The notes under the pieces: model-generated
Databases searched by the model: none
Told to the model about the DNA's origin: nothing
The model's input: only the letters and a program-made list of their open reading frames with translations
Shown here: in pieces, positions 11,276-24,500 of the stretch
Numbering within the stretch: position 1 is the first letter of the stretch
Layout: each line of letters begins with the position of its first letter
DNA from: Anaeramoeba flamelloides
Lineage: Eukaryota; Metamonada; Anaeramoebidae
NCBI GenBank assembly: GCA_027625915.1
Contig: JANTQA010000010.1
Location: forward strand, 1-64,000
Length of the DNA stretch: 64,000 nt
Direction: 5' to 3'
Translations under genes and position numbers: made by a program

Positions 11276-12761
11276 ATGAGCGAAAAACAAACTGAACAAG
11301 AAACACAACCAACACCAAACTTATACTTGGGAAACATTTCCTTCAATTCAACTGAAAAATCTCTTGAAGAAGCTTTCGTTGAATATGGTGAAGTGTACAT
11401 TTATTTCTTTGTCTTTTTTTAAAAACAAAAAACAAAAAACAAAAAACAAAACACAAAAAAAATAAAAAAACAATGCTTTCTTTAAACCAACAACAAAAAA
11501 TTCACAGAAAGAATTGTTTTGCATCAAAAATTTAAAACTTTCAACTTTGCTTTTTTTCTTTTCTGAAACTTTTTTTTTAATTCTTTTTTACTTCTTTTTT
11601 CACAAAAAATAAAAAAAAAAATAATAAAATAATATAATAAACCTTTGTTCAAATTTTTTTAAAAAACCTTCATAGAAAAGAAGTTACAATCATCAGAAGA
11701 GGAAACAGAAGTTTAGGTTATGGATTTTTAGAAATGGAAACGATTGAAGGTGCAGAAAAAGCAATTGAAGGACTTAACAACCAAGAAGTTGATGAACGTG
11801 AAATCGTTGTTGAATTTGCTAGACCAAAGAAGCCAAGAGAAAGAGGTAGAGGAAGAGGTAGAGGTAGAGGCAGAGGCAGAGGTAGAAGAAGAGGTAGAGG
11901 CAGAGGTAGAGGAAGAGGTCGATACTTCAGCCCTTATGTAATTTTTTTTTTTTTATTTTCTATTTTTTATTTTTCTTTTACAAACGTACCTGACATTAAA
12001 AAATAATAAAAAAAATATGTTCTTTTTCTACAAATGTAGAGAGTACCTTATGGCGGTTTTTACCAAGATCCTTACTATAACCCATATAGAGAATTTGGAG
12101 GATATGAAGAAAGTGGATTTGAAGAAAGAGGTTATGGTGAAAGAGGATTTGGAGGAAGAGGATATGGCGGAAGAGGATATGGCGGAAGAGGATATGGCGG
12201 AAGAGGATTTGGAGGAAGAGGATTTGGCGGAAGAAGATTTGGCGGAAGAAGATTTGGCGGAAGAGGATTTGGCGGAAGAGGAAGAGGACGAGGAAGAGGA
12301 AGATTCCAAAGAAGAAGACCAAATTTCGACGAAAGAAACCCAAGTGAAACTGTTGTCTTTATCAATAACTTCCCATTTGAATTTACAGATGATGATCTCC
12401 TTGAAGCCTTCACAGATTACGAACCTACAAGAGCAAAGGTAATTTTCTCCAAAACTGGTAGATCAAAAGGATTTGGATTTGTTGAATTTGCTAACAAAGA
12501 AAGCAGGGAAGAAGCTCTTCAACTTAATGAAACTGATATTGGCGGAAGAACTGCATACGTGAAAGTCGCCTTTGAAGTTTGTTTTTTTTTTTTTTTTTTT
12601 TTTTTTGTACAAAATTGCATTTTTCCAGTTTTAATATGCTTAATTTTCCCTTAAAAATAATTCACAATAACAATAACACTCTATTAAATGAATCTTTATT
12701 TATTTTTTTTTCAATTAATTAGCCAATTAGAGCTTTTGAAGAAGAAGAAGAAGAAAACTAA
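11276..12761 (+). CDS. RNA-binding protein with two RRMs and an RGG-rich linker
   Basis: Four exons: 11276-11394, 11676-11937, 12040-12576 and 12723-12761, 318 residues; all three introns are GT-AG and keep frame. RRM1 is split by intron 1: RNP2 is LYLGNISF and RNP1 is LGYGFLEM. A basic linker follows, first RG dipeptides, then RGYGG/RGFGG repeats, the usual substrate of arginine methylation and a common RNA- or G-quadruplex-binding segment. RRM2 has VVFINNFPF and KGFGFVEF. The protein ends in PIRAFEEEEEEN. The arrangement recalls nucleolin/GAR-type or hnRNP-like proteins, acting in the nucleus or nucleolus, but I cannot assign an orthologue. The GGA/AGA repeat gives long shadow frames on both strands here. 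Confidence 0.9.
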
Positions 12762-13234
12762 TTCTAATTTCAAGTATTGGTAGTATTTTTTTACTGATCA
12801 TTTTAACTTTTTTTCTTACTTTTTGTTTCATTTCAAATCTTGATCGAAGTCTTAGATTTATTCCACATTTCATATTGAACTTTTCATTCATCTTAACATG
12901 GTAACTATGTCATCAATATAATTTTTATTTATTTATATATATTATTATTATAAAGCCTATTTTTAATAAAACAATTAACTTATTTATTCCAAAATATTTT
13001 GTTTTCTCATTGCTTAGGCTTTAATTTTTTAACATAAAATATATAATATTTTATAAAAATAAAAAAAAAAAAATCATCATCAAAATCATTTTTTAATTTT
13101 TTTATTTTGGTTTGTTATTTTTTTTTTTTTTTCAAACAAAATAATTTTATTTTGATTACTTTATCAATTTTTTACGAAAATCGGTTTTAATCTTAAAGTA
13201 AGTCGATGGGCCATTTTAAAACGAGAGAATTGTA

Positions 13235-13443
13235 AACTCTTTTTCAAAAATTGTGACTCACCTAAAATAATAAATTGAAAAAAAAAAATTATCCTTTAGT
13301 ATTCAAGAACAATTAATAACTAAATATGATTTGTAATTCACTTTTAAGTCATTCTAAATCTATAAAAGCCTGATATATTAAAAATTAAAAAAAATAAAAC
13401 CAAGAACTAAAAAAAAGTGAGTTACAATTTTTGAAATGAGCAT
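13235..13443. mobile_element. Small MITE with ~30-base inverted ends and TA flanks
   Basis: The left end has TTTCAAAAATTGTGACTCAC, and the right end carries its near-complement (GTGAGTTACAATTTTTGAAA). Both sides are bordered by TA (13233-13234 and 13444-13445). 209 bases, no coding capacity. I found no second copy in the window. Confidence 0.75.
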
Positions 13444-13597
13444 TACGGATTTTTTATTACTGAACTTTCACTGAAAAAAAGTTGAACAACAAGATTTTTT
13501 ATGAATAATTAAATCCATTTTCAAAGACATTACATAGTCGAAATTTTCTTAGTGATTGTTTGTATTTTCGAAGATCTCTTTTTTTTTTTCCACATGA

Positions 13598-13604
<7 letters not shown>

Positions 13605-13656
<52 letters not shown>
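13605..13656 (+). repeat. 52-base poly-A run
   Basis: An uninterrupted A homopolymer followed by A-rich sequence. It could be a retrotransposed poly-A tail, but no LINE or SINE body is recognisable upstream of it. Length may be unreliable in an assembly. Confidence 0.8.
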
Positions 13657-13658
<2 letters not shown>

Positions 13659-14589
13659 AAATTAAAAAAAAGAAAAAGAAAAACAAAAATTTGAAAAAGC
13701 AAAACTAAAATTTGCAAAATTAGAAAAAATGATTCTGATCCAAAAATTTGAAAATATTTTTTGTAAAGAATACTGGAATAAACCCTCAAAACAACTCCCA
13801 TTAACATTATAAAGCGAGTCAAAATTTATGAAAAATAGTTTAGTTTGAAAATCAGTCATATTCTTCTTGAATTGTTTACCTATAATACACCCCCCCCTTC
13901 CTTATTTTTTTAATTTTGATGTGAGATAATTATGTCTTCTTGGAACCTTAATTTGTAAATTATTGTTTAGAAAATTCAAAACAAATCTTAATTTTCTTAA
14001 TTCTTTAATAAAAACAAGATAAATAGTGAATCTAAACCCCATTCCATAAATTTGGACACCCAAAATCAAAAATAGTCAAAAAAAAAAACCAATTTATTGT
14101 ATTTTTCCAAACTTAATTTAAAATCTTATTCAAGTTACCGAATATTAATGTTTTAATAAGTACTCATTTTAATCCAAATAAAAGAAAAAAATAAAAAACT
14201 CAAAAATAAAAATCAGTATGCCCAAAATAATGAAACGAGCATTGCAAAAAATGTATTGGTTAATATGTTGAAATTTCACCAACAATTGTTGATCGATCAA
14301 ATGTTAAGATACCATCTACCAATTGTATGTTATTTTTTCATTTAACTAACTCAACACTAACCCTATATTAACCATTGAACAGATTTTTTCCAGATCTAAG
14401 GAAAAAGATTATGTAACTTGAAAAAAGGAAATGAAAAGAAAAAAAAAAAGACAAAAAATGAAATAGTTGATGGTAAAATCAAAATTATTTCCAAATTGAA
14501 TTTAAAGTGCAGTAATGGTGTTCTTTCCACTGTTTAAACTGTGTCCAAATTTTCGGAATATAGTTTATATTTCTAAAAATATCAAAGAT

Positions 14590-14830
14590 ATTCTTCTTTT
14601 TATTCTTCTTCTTTTTTTTTTTGTTTATTTGTATTCCTTCTTGAAACCAAATTTTTTGATTTTTCTAATAGAATGGACAGTTTCAAAGAAAATGATCGAT
14701 TTCTTTAATAATTTATTAAATAGAATGATTTTTACCCAAGTTATAAAGATTTTGATTTTGATATATTTTTACCAGAAAAAAAGAATATATTTTTAGGTAA
14801 TTTGTGAAATTTCTTAATGGATAAATAAAT
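14590..14830 (-). mobile_element. Degenerate LINE 3' fragment
   Basis: Aligns with 22190-22370 of another LINE copy (AATGGACAG..., AAAATGATCGAT, GGTAATTTGTGAAATTTCTTAAT), which covers the knuckle-like C-terminal region. Too decayed to translate. Confidence 0.65.
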
Positions 14831-14924
14831 TTTGAGCATACATATTTGAAAGTTTTATTTTTGCTAGATTAAAAGTGAACCAAAGAAAATATAAATTGAA
14901 TTAAAAATTAGATTTCTTAAATTT

Positions 14925-15605
14925 CCAAAATTTAAAAACCGTACTTAATTTTCGAACATTGGATAACGAAAATATTAATTGACAAACTGAGGAATTAAAA
15001 TTATTAGATTTAGAATTAACGGTTTTACGATTCGCCAAATTGGAAAACTCAACTAGTTAAAAAGTTCAAAAATATCTAAAAATTATAAAACAACAAAATC
15101 GCAATTTTAATTAACAAAAAATTTAAACTGGAAAGTTTCAAAAACAATTCTAAAATTTCGAAATTTTACGGATTATTTAAATAAGTACTCTTATGGAACA
15201 AGTATATATAAAAATAAAAATTGTGATTTATGTAAAGAAAAGTTAAATATTGATATCATCGAAAATTTCAATCATTTTTTATGTTAATGTCCGGCCTATG
15301 AAAAAAATGGATATATATATATATATATATATATAAACAAATTTTATAAAAAACATTAAAAAATTGATAATATCTCTACTATTATTAATAAAAAGAATTT
15401 ATCATGTATATTATCATTAATAAGCGATAATAGAATTTGTGATTCTTTACAAAAATGTCTAAAAAAATGTTTAGAAATTAGATGCGTGTCATCAAGTGCC
15501 TATGTTTTTTTTTATTTCTTAAATTAAAAAAAACCCTAACATCACATACCATAAAAGCAATTTTCTCTCTTCAAAAATAAATAAAAATAAATAAAATCAA
15601 AGTTT
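14925..15605 (+). mobile_element. Degenerate LINE C-terminal/3' UTR copy
   Basis: About 85% identical by eye to the - strand copy at 30654-31766. It covers the C-terminal domain with the remnant CxxC-H-C knuckle (GTGATTTATGTAAAGAAAAG; CATTTTTTATG), and ends with TTTTCTCTCTTCAAAAATAAATA. An (AT)n run interrupts it at about 15308-15337. Its 3' UTR carries an extra ~70-base block (connector plus half palindrome) that the 30.6 kb copy lacks. Confidence 0.75.
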
Positions 15606-15773
15606 TATTTTTAATTTATGAAATTAATCGAAAATTTCTTATATTATCTTTCTAATTCCTCAAATTAAAAAAACCCTTGGTACAAGCTTTGATGGATAAT
15701 CTTCTCCGACTTAATAATTTTTAAAATATTTTTCTTTTCATCCAGAAATATTTGAAATTATTGTTTTTTCAAG

Positions 15774-16726
15774 ATTATATATATAAGCTAAATTTCAAAA
15801 ATAGGGTCATCATTAGTATTTTCTAAATTATTGGTATGTGTGTTGTGTTAACCAAATATTCTGAACCCAATATCTTTTAAAAGTCATTATTGAATATTTA
15901 ATATCAAGAAACAATCTTCTTTTAATGAAAATTTCCCAAAGTTGAATTCATTTTTTTTGTAATTTTTCTTTCAAAATGATTCCATATTTTTATTTTTTAT
16001 GTTAAATGAACAAGAACATTTTTGAAAACCGTTAATATTCAAGAGATGAGATTAATTAGCATTGGAGAAAGGGATTGTAAAATTCAAAGAAAGTAAAACA
16101 CCCAAGAAGTGTTTGCTTCGAAAACAAGTATCAACCAAATTTGCTTTAATGAGTTACAATGGTTCCTTGAAAAGTGAAGAAATAGCAAGATCAAATAAGA
16201 TCTTCTTTTTCTCTTTCATTTGGAGACAATGTGATGAATGTGATCGTATTCATTTTATCTTTGAGTTCTTTGTTGTACATTCAAAAAATTGGTTTTGTTT
16301 TCGTTTTTCTTTTCTTTTCTTTTTCTTTTTCTTTCTTTTGTTGAGATTCTTTTTATCTTGAAAAAGGTATCAAGGAAAGTTTGGGTTGATACCAAATGGG
16401 TAAATAGTAAAAATCTGATAACTCTGATGGAAAGTTGTTTCAAAAGGTTCTTGGAAGCAATGGTGAATCTTAAATGGATAATTTTAAGATGAAAAATCAT
16501 TTCAAAAATAGGGTCAGATTTATTTTTTTCTTTATGTGTTTCTTTTCTCTATTCTTTTATTAGAAATAATAATTAAAACAGAAAAGGGCGTTTTAGACAG
16601 TTATTTGTTAGTTTTAAGTTCTGATTTTACTGGGTTGAGTTTTGGTATTCACTAAATGAAAAATTACAATTTTTTTTCAATCAAAAATTTGCCCCTATTT
16701 TTGAAATTAAGCTTATATATATTTAT
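15774..16726. mobile_element. Inverted-repeat element with an exon-like core
   Basis: Ends are inverted over about 33 bases: AAGCTAAATTTCAAAAATAGGG at the left (trimmed by one to two bases at each margin) and its near-complement at 16691-16725; a further direct copy of the same end motif lies at about 16498. The core (about 16060-16500) is visibly less AT-rich than its surroundings and has two open stretches, one with the segment FIWRQCDECDRIHF and one with KVWVDTKWVNSKN. I do not recognise either and could not join them by a clean intron. Confidence 0.5.
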
Positions 16727-16734
16727 TTTCGAAT

Positions 16735-17645
16735 TACAATCTTTCTATTCTCTAATTAATATTTGCTTTATTTTTCATTTGTGAATAATTTCAGATTGTC
16801 AGAGATATATCTAAAACCAAAAAGTTCTATTTTTTTTTTTTTTTTTTTCAGTTTGAACCTTCTTTCATAAAATGAAAATCTACCATGATCAAATTTGATT
16901 TTAATTTTATAATCACACTTGGAGAATGTGAATTTAAACAAAATAATTTTCATACCTTCTTAATTTACTAAAATATCTTCTGCGTTAAAAAATTTTTGAG
17001 ACAAATATAAATTAACCAGTCCATAAAAAAATGATCAATACATATTACAGTCAGTTTCACTTTTAAGGCACAAACTTTCAACGAAGTTTAAGGCACAATA
17101 AAAATCTCAAATTAAGGCACAAAATTTTGTATTCTAGTAAAATAAATTGCAAAAATTAAAAATTCCAAATTTTGTGCCTTAATTTGAGATTTTTTTGTGC
17201 CTTAAATTTCGTTGAAAGTTTGTGCCTTAAAAGTGAAACTGACTGTAACTTTAAAATTCAAAATTGTATAATATTGGCTAGTTTTTTTTGTTAAACTCGA
17301 TTTACATTTTTTTTAAACAAACTTTAATTTTATATAGTTTGTTTTTTTATTATTTTTTCTTTTGTTTTAACCAAATTCCTAAATATTTAATTTCCGATAA
17401 AATATTATAATTTTAGTGTTTTTAGAGTATTTGAATTCATTACAAATTTTTTAACTTTTTTTAATAATCATATTATTTATTTATCAATTTCCGATTTCAT
17501 TCCACCCATTGTAAAAATTATATCATCTAAATATCGATATTTTTTTTTAACACAGAATTCATTTTTTCAATTAAAAAATGATGAAAAAATCCAAACATCA
17601 AACACAATTAAGGGTTTCATTAATATAATTTAAATGCATCCTTAT
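16735..17645 (-). mobile_element. Degenerate LINE reverse-transcriptase fragment
   Basis: Aligns with the copy at 21984-23166 (AGTCCATAAAA, AATACATATT, AACCAAATTCCTAAATATTT, TTTTTTCAATTAAAAAATGA). It is interrupted by a MITE at 17048-17245. Numerous substitutions leave no useful frame, so it is one of the older copies. Confidence 0.7.
17048..17245. mobile_element. 198-base MITE, family 4, inside a LINE
   Basis: An almost fully foldback element: CAGTCAGTTTCACTTTTAAG at the left and its exact complement at the right, and the GGCACAAACTTTCAACGAA block is also mirrored. Both sides are bordered by TA (17046-17047, 17246-17247). The CAGT...ACTG ends and TA duplication are typical of Tc1/mariner-mobilised elements. 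The homologous LINE at 22.8 kb has the uninterrupted site. Confidence 0.9.
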
Positions 17646-18568
17646 TAAAATTTAAAATATTTAGTCTCGTATTAAATATTTAATCAATTAACTCATTATT
17701 AAAAACTATTTTTTTTGTATTATTAACCCTCTTCGAACATAAAATCCTGAAAGTACCTAAATTTTTAATAATATGAATTGATACTGATAAATTCAAATAA
17801 ATATCTGAAAATTTTCACTTCAATTTCCATTTTTACAAATTGTTTTACACAAGCTTTGAAGAAAGTATTTTATTTCTTTTAAATGTAAAAAAGCTTTGTT
17901 AAATTGGTTGATCTTCATTATGTTCTTTCTCTTGAGTTGTTTTAAAAGTTGAGAACTGAGATTACAAAATGGGGAATTGAAGTAATAATTTTTTCAAATA
18001 TTTTTGAATTTATCAGTATTTAATGGTGGTAAAATTTAAGAAATTTATTATTTTTTTCTCAATTCTTTCATTTAAATTATTAATTCACCTTCTCATTAAC
18101 ATCCAAAAAAAACAAACAAAAAATAGAAATATTTCCCAAATTAAACTATATTTCTTTGGAAACTCTATTTGAAAAATAACCTAAAATAAAGTGAAAATTT
18201 TTACCCCTTTATTCGCCAAATACCAAGAGTTAGAAATTAAGTTTTCTTTATTTATTTGTTGATAAAAATAAATACACAATTGTTTTGAATGTGAGAATTA
18301 CCCCAACTTCATTACCAAAACGTTCAGAGTTTGATTGTAAAATCTCTGCAAACAACACATATCGAAATACATTGGTTAAAAAACAAGAAAAAAAAATCAA
18401 AATCTTTTGAAGAAAAGATCTTTTTAAAAAACGAGATAATTTTACGTCTAACTTCAATTTATAAGTTTTTAATTCAACTTGTATTTGTTTTTCAACTTTA
18501 AGGAAGAAATTAGGTCAAATTGTGATCATTTTTTGTTTTTTTGTTTTTATAAACTCTTTTTTATAAAG

Positions 18569-21500
18569 ATGGATTATCTCAAAGAACAAAAAGACAGCAA
18601 CAAAAAGAAAAAAAAATTTACAAGTAATTTGTTCTTTCCAACAGGATCCACGTCTGATTCTGAAGAAAATGTTTCTGCCTATGAAACAAAGGCAAAAAAA
18701 ACCAAAAAAAAAAAAAACACAAATTTCAGCAAAATAACAAAAAAATACAGATATTTCAAACAAATCGAAGATCAAAAAATGTATCTGAGTTATTCAAAGT
18801 CGCAATTGACAGAAATAAACGATATTACATCATTTAATTCAGCACTTACCACATTAATCTCCAAAATTGTACATTCCAATTTGCTCACATTATCAAAAAA
18901 ACTGGATATTTTAAAGGAATACACAAAAAGTGCTTGTAAAGGGACACTCGGATCTAAAGAACACTACCAAATCTTTGAGAAGGCACTAAATTTAATTGTA
19001 TCTAAATTTCCGAATTTACACTTTTCTTCTTCTCATTACAATATTGTTTCAAAATTTTTTGAATACCAAGTAATTTTTTTCTTAAATAAAAAACAATTAA
19101 GCCCCGAAAACATCAAATCATTGGTATTAATTTTTAATCCTGATTATTACAATTGGGATTTTGTTGAAGAAAACCTCCAAAATGATAAAAAATATTCAAA
19201 ATTTCGTTCACAATATCAGCACTCTTCCGATTTTGTTTTCGTTGATTATGATCCCTTGGAAAAAAAAAATGAAAAAGAAGAAATAAACGAAGTAGAAGAA
19301 CCAGAAAATGAAAACCAAAACGAAATCGAAAATGAAAACAAAAATGAAAACGAAAATGAAAACGAAAAAAACAAGAAAAATAAAAAAAAAAGAAGAGAAA
19401 AAGAAAATGAAAAAGAAATAGAAATTGAACTAGAATCAGAAAACGAAAGTGATGAGAAAAATAAGGAAAAGAATCACCAAAAGGTTTTAAAAAACCAAAA
19501 CAAATTTCAGAACAAAAATGAAATGTTTTCTGTACTTAAGGTAATAATTTTTTTTATTTATCTATTTTTTTTTTTTCTTTTTTTTTTTTTTTTAAATGCA
19601 AACAACACCTTTATTAACTTTTTTGAGATTTTTTTTTTATTGTCATTTCCAAATCTAAACCCTACAATACTCTGAAATTTGTACTTTATCTTTATCAAGA
19701 AAATACTCACACTTTGAAAAATCTTGATTTGTTTAATGAGTATTAGTAGATATTCAAAATGTAGTTTTTTTTTTTTTTTTTGTTTTTTTCTTTCGAATTT
19801 TTGGTGTTGAAAATCCTTTGGATCTTTTGCCAAATTTCTTTGTAATTTTTTCATCCAAAAGAAGTTCGTTTTCACATTCTCATTTTTGGAACAAGAAATC
19901 CAAAAAAGAAGAAAGGAATACTTTTTTCCAATCTTGTTTCATTGTCAAGCTAAGAGTTTCTTCTGATAGTAGTATCTTCAAATCCTTTCTATCCCGAGAT
20001 TTAAGATATCTGCATTTGTGGAGTTAAAAATGGAATCAACTATGAGAGTGTAAATTCCTTCATTACTAAAGTGTACTTTGCTCCAAAATACTTTCTTATT
20101 TTGGAATTTTATTTACCAGATCTAGCTGGGAGTTGAAATTTAAAGGGGAGAAAATTTTGGCTGATTCTCTTTTTTCAATGACAGTGATCAAAATAATACA
20201 TGGACAAAGACTATAATCCGTGTTTCAAAATATTATCCGTGCTTTTTTTTCTTCTTGAACCAATGACAACATCCAAACTACTATCAAATAGTATACCTAA
20301 GTTCAAATCAATTTTGAAAGTAATGGTCTGGTTATTTTCGGTAAAATTTAAATTATGAAGGCCAATAGCCTAAAATTTTCCATAATATTCTCAATTTTTT
20401 TGAAATTTTTTGTTTTTTTGATGATAAAAATTTTATCATAAATTTATGCGATTTTTGAGATAAATTTTGCAATTTGATCTTTCATTTTTAGAATTTCTTT
20501 TTAGTTAATAGAACTTTAAGAAACCAATACCATATTTTTTTGGGTTTATAGTTGATTTTTTTGATTGGTTAATCTATAGGTCTTCTATAACAAAAAAACA
20601 CGCTTTTTATTTTGAAACAGACATTGAATTTTTTTGCACGCTTTATTTTGACTACAGTATTCAAACTTTTCTTTTAATTTAGGATTCTTAGTTTACCCAA
20701 TATATAAACTGAAAAAAAAAGACCAAACAAATAAATATAAAATCACAAATTTCAATCTATTCCCTTGAAAAACTCTAATTGATAAAAAAGAAAAAAAAAA
20801 TGAAAATGAAGTGGAAATTTAATTTACATTTATTAATCAACCAACTATAAAAGAAAAATTTAGTTTATTTTCAAAAAATGATAGAAATAAGTTGCTTTGA
20901 AATTTAGACTGAATTTCTTTTAATCAAATTTTACCAAGATTATTTCAAAAAATGTCTTTTAAATTTATTAAAACATGACAATATATTTGATAATTGTATT
21001 TTTTGAAAGATTTTTTAATATAAACTAAAATTCAAAATTTTCCACACAGTTAAAACAGTTCAAAGAATCACAATAATACAATTCCATTCAACTTAGAAAT
21101 AATTTTGATTTTTATAAAATATGAAAATCATTTTTTCCATCTTTTAGTAGTTTTTTGCTTGCATTTCATTTCATTTTTTGAATTTCCTAACCTATTTGGC
21201 TCGATCAATAGATTTTTGTAACGGTTGATATTAGGTAAAAGTTGAGTTCTTTCAATAGCAGAACTCAAATAACATTAGTTGATGATGTATAACCTTTGTT
21301 CGATCAATATTTCCAATAGAATTTAAACAAATTTATTAATTTATTTTTTTGTTTTTTGCTCTCTCAAAAAATTTTGAACACACCCTTAATTTATTTGTAT
21401 TGATAAATTTTTATTTTTTTTTCTATGGTGGGTATTATAATTTATAAACAATTGATAACATTTCAATTATCGAAAGGTTCTAATTTGGTATTTCTTCTTG

Positions 21501-24500
21501 AATTGATTAAATAAGTTTTTTTTTTTTCAAAAATTAAATTTTGAATTGGAGTTTAGATTAGTGATTTTTAATCCGACTCAAAATGATTTCAATTCAATAT
21601 ACACTTGGAGAAATAAAAAATTCTATTTTTTTATTTTATTTTATTATTTAACGGGGGAGTTGTTAATTCCTCTTATTTACCATTAGGTTTTTTTTAATTT
21701 GAGAAATAAATCGAAAATTTATTTAATTTTCGGTTTATTTCTTAAATTAAAAAAAGTTGCTTTAGCTTTTCCAGAATTTCAAAAATATTTATTAAAATCA
21801 TCGATTTTGCAATACCTTTTTAAATTAAAGATAATCTAACAGTGTTTTTCTTGAGGTTTTTTTTTAATCCATAAAGTGTTCTAGGTTTTTTCGAGGTTTT
21901 CTATTTTATTTGTGAAGTGTTCTAGGTTTTTTTAATTTAGAAATAAACCGAAAATTTATTAAAATTTTCTGTTTATTTATTTATTTTTTTATTTTGAAGG
22001 GAGGAAACTAGTTTCCTCTTACAGCCCTGATTTCTAAATTTTTGTTTAGAAATTTCAATAAAGAGTCATAATTTTCTTTTTTTATCATTAACCAATGATA
22101 AAATAAATAATGAGTCTTTATTTCGAAATAATATCAAGAATATTATTCTTCAATTGCTTATTATTTTTATTTATTTGAATTAATTCCTTAATCCAAATTT
22201 TTCGATTTTTTTCCATAGAATGGGCAGTCCCATAGAAAATGATCGATATCTTCTATTATTTCCTGATTTAAATGTTTTTTTACATAAGTTGCAGAATTTT
22301 GTTTTTAATTTATTTTTTATCATAAACATAAGAATATCTGTTTAGATAATTTGTGAAATTTCTTAATTTTTAAAATGGAAGTTGAACCTACCCATTTTAA
22401 ATATTTTTGTTGTTTGTTGATATTGTTATTGTAATTAATAATTTTTAAATATTCTTGACCTTTCCACCCAGAGCTATTTATAATTAACTTTTGTCTAAAA
22501 TCATTTAGGTCTACATTTAGTAATTTTAAGTTTTCTATTTCCCAATTGATATTTTCATCTTTTTTCTTGGAAAATTTTAATTTTTGTGAAATGTGATCAA
22601 ACCCAAGTATTTCTAATTTTTTTTTGAGTTTATATCTTCTTTTGTAGATTGATATTCTTGCTTGGTCAAGTTTAGCTTCAGTTTTATAAATTATTCTTGG
22701 AGAGTGTGGATTTATTTTTAAAAATTTTGTTACTTTTTTATTTATCCAAACATCAATTGAGTCTAAATCTTTTTGGTTTAAATTAAAAATTACAAGTCCA
22801 TAAAATAATTGGCTAATACATATTGATTTAAACATTTGTAATTTTACTCCATTGGCGAGTTTTTGTTGGCTAAAAATTTTTTTAATTTTTTTAAAACTAT
22901 CTTTTACCTTTTCAAATTTTTTTTTCAAATAGTTTTTCTTTTTCAAACCAAATTCCTAAATATTTTATTTTTGATAGAGTTTTTGACTTTAGTGTTTTCA
23001 ATATTTGGATTCATTCCAAATTCTTGAATAATTTTAAAGATTATAATTAATTTTTTGTCGATTTCTGAAATTGTTCCTTCCATTATTAAAATCAAATCAT
23101 CTGCAAAAATTTGAACATGTTTTGCAAGGTGTTTAATTTTTTCAATTAAAAAATGACTGATAAATCAAAATTTTCTTTTTATTTCAAAAAGTAAAAAAAA
23201 CCTAACGAAAATCTATTGATTTTCCACATAAATAGAAAACTCAAAAAAACCAAACGAAAATCTATTATTTTTCTAAATAAACAGAAAATTCAAAAAAACT
23301 GCTTTTAAGTTTTCCAGAATTCAAAAGAATTGGGAAATAAAATCTTAGATTTGACCCCATTCCTTTAAATTCTCGAAAATATTTTTTCAAGGATTTCTGC
23401 TTTATCAAGAAAATATATTAATTTTTGGAATATACAGAAACTTAAAAAAAAAAACAACATCAAAACAAAATTTAAAATAATAAGCTCTACTTCCATTTTA
23501 AAATTAAGAAACTTCACAAATTATTTTAATAGATATTCTTATGTTCATGATAATAAATTTAAAACAAAACTTTACAACCTCTACAAAAAATCATTCTTAT
23601 TTGGATATTAGATTAAAGATATCGATCATTTTCTTTGGAATTGTTCCAAACTATGGAGAAAATCGATAATTTTGGATTCAAGAATTAACCCAAATAAATT
23701 TAAATAAACAAAAAAATATCTTTGGTATTATTCAAAATAAAGTATCATTATTTCTCTTGGCATTGGTTAATGATTGGGAAAAATATGATCCTTTATTAAA
23801 ATTTCCAAATTAAAAAAAACCTAACGAAAAGTGCCCTAAAGTTCCGTAGAGTTGATAGCTTTTCCAGATTTCAAAAGAATTGAGTAAAATCTTTGATTTT
23901 TCTCCATTCTTTTGAACTCTGGAAAAACCAAAGGTATTTTTTTTTAATTTGTTGTATTATTATTAAAAGGAGAAATTTTCAATTCCTATTATTTTCCCTA
24001 ATTCCTAAACTTATATTTTGAAATTTTTTTATTAGATTCAAACAAACAAAAAAAAAAAATTATTGTATTTAGACACAAATAAGTTATTTACTAATAATTT
24101 ATAAAAAAAATTTTTTCATCTCATTTTCTTTTCCTAAATTCACTTTTTCTTTTGATATTTTCTTAAAACAAGATCAAAAATTAATATTATTTACCTTTCA
24201 AATTAAAATTTTACCACTGATTCTAAAATTAACTAATTTCCTTATTTAAAGGTTGATGATGAAGAAACCTCGCTTTATTTAGTAAAAAATATTGAATTAT
24301 TTGGAAGATTGGGAGGGTTTAATTTATTGTTAAAAGAATTGAGAACTTTAGATGATTCAATTGACAATATTTTTACTACTAAAAATTATTTACAAATTAT
24401 TTCTGAAATGATCCCGTATTTATCTCAAGATTTTGCAGGTAAATTTTTATTACCATTTATCAATATTATTGAAAAAAAGATCGTTAATTATTGGAAACAA

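Larger units (their letters stand above)
12762..18568. other. Intergenic region with nested mobile-element remains
   Basis: No gene that I can support. It holds a TA-flanked MITE (13235-13443), a 52-base A-run, LINE fragments on both strands (14590-14830, 14925-15605, 16735-17645), an inverted-repeat element with an exon-like core (15774-16726) and a small MITE inside a LINE (17048-17245). Confidence 0.6.
19541..24251 (+). other. 4.7 kb intron 1 of the large deubiquitinase
   Basis: Phase 0, GTAATA...TTTAAAG. The exon after it continues VDDEETSLYLVKNIELFGRL, typical of the USP9X-type scaffold. It contains a family 2 MITE, a composite palindromic element, two LINE copies and a LINE 3' end. Confidence 0.85.

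Noticed and set aside
12028-12413. Several overlapping frames on both strands at the RGG repeat
   Set aside because: Produced by the GGA/AGA repeat periodicity; the correct frame is fixed by RRM motifs on both sides.
14515-14796. 93-codon + strand frame
   Set aside because: Mostly the antisense of a decayed LINE fragment.
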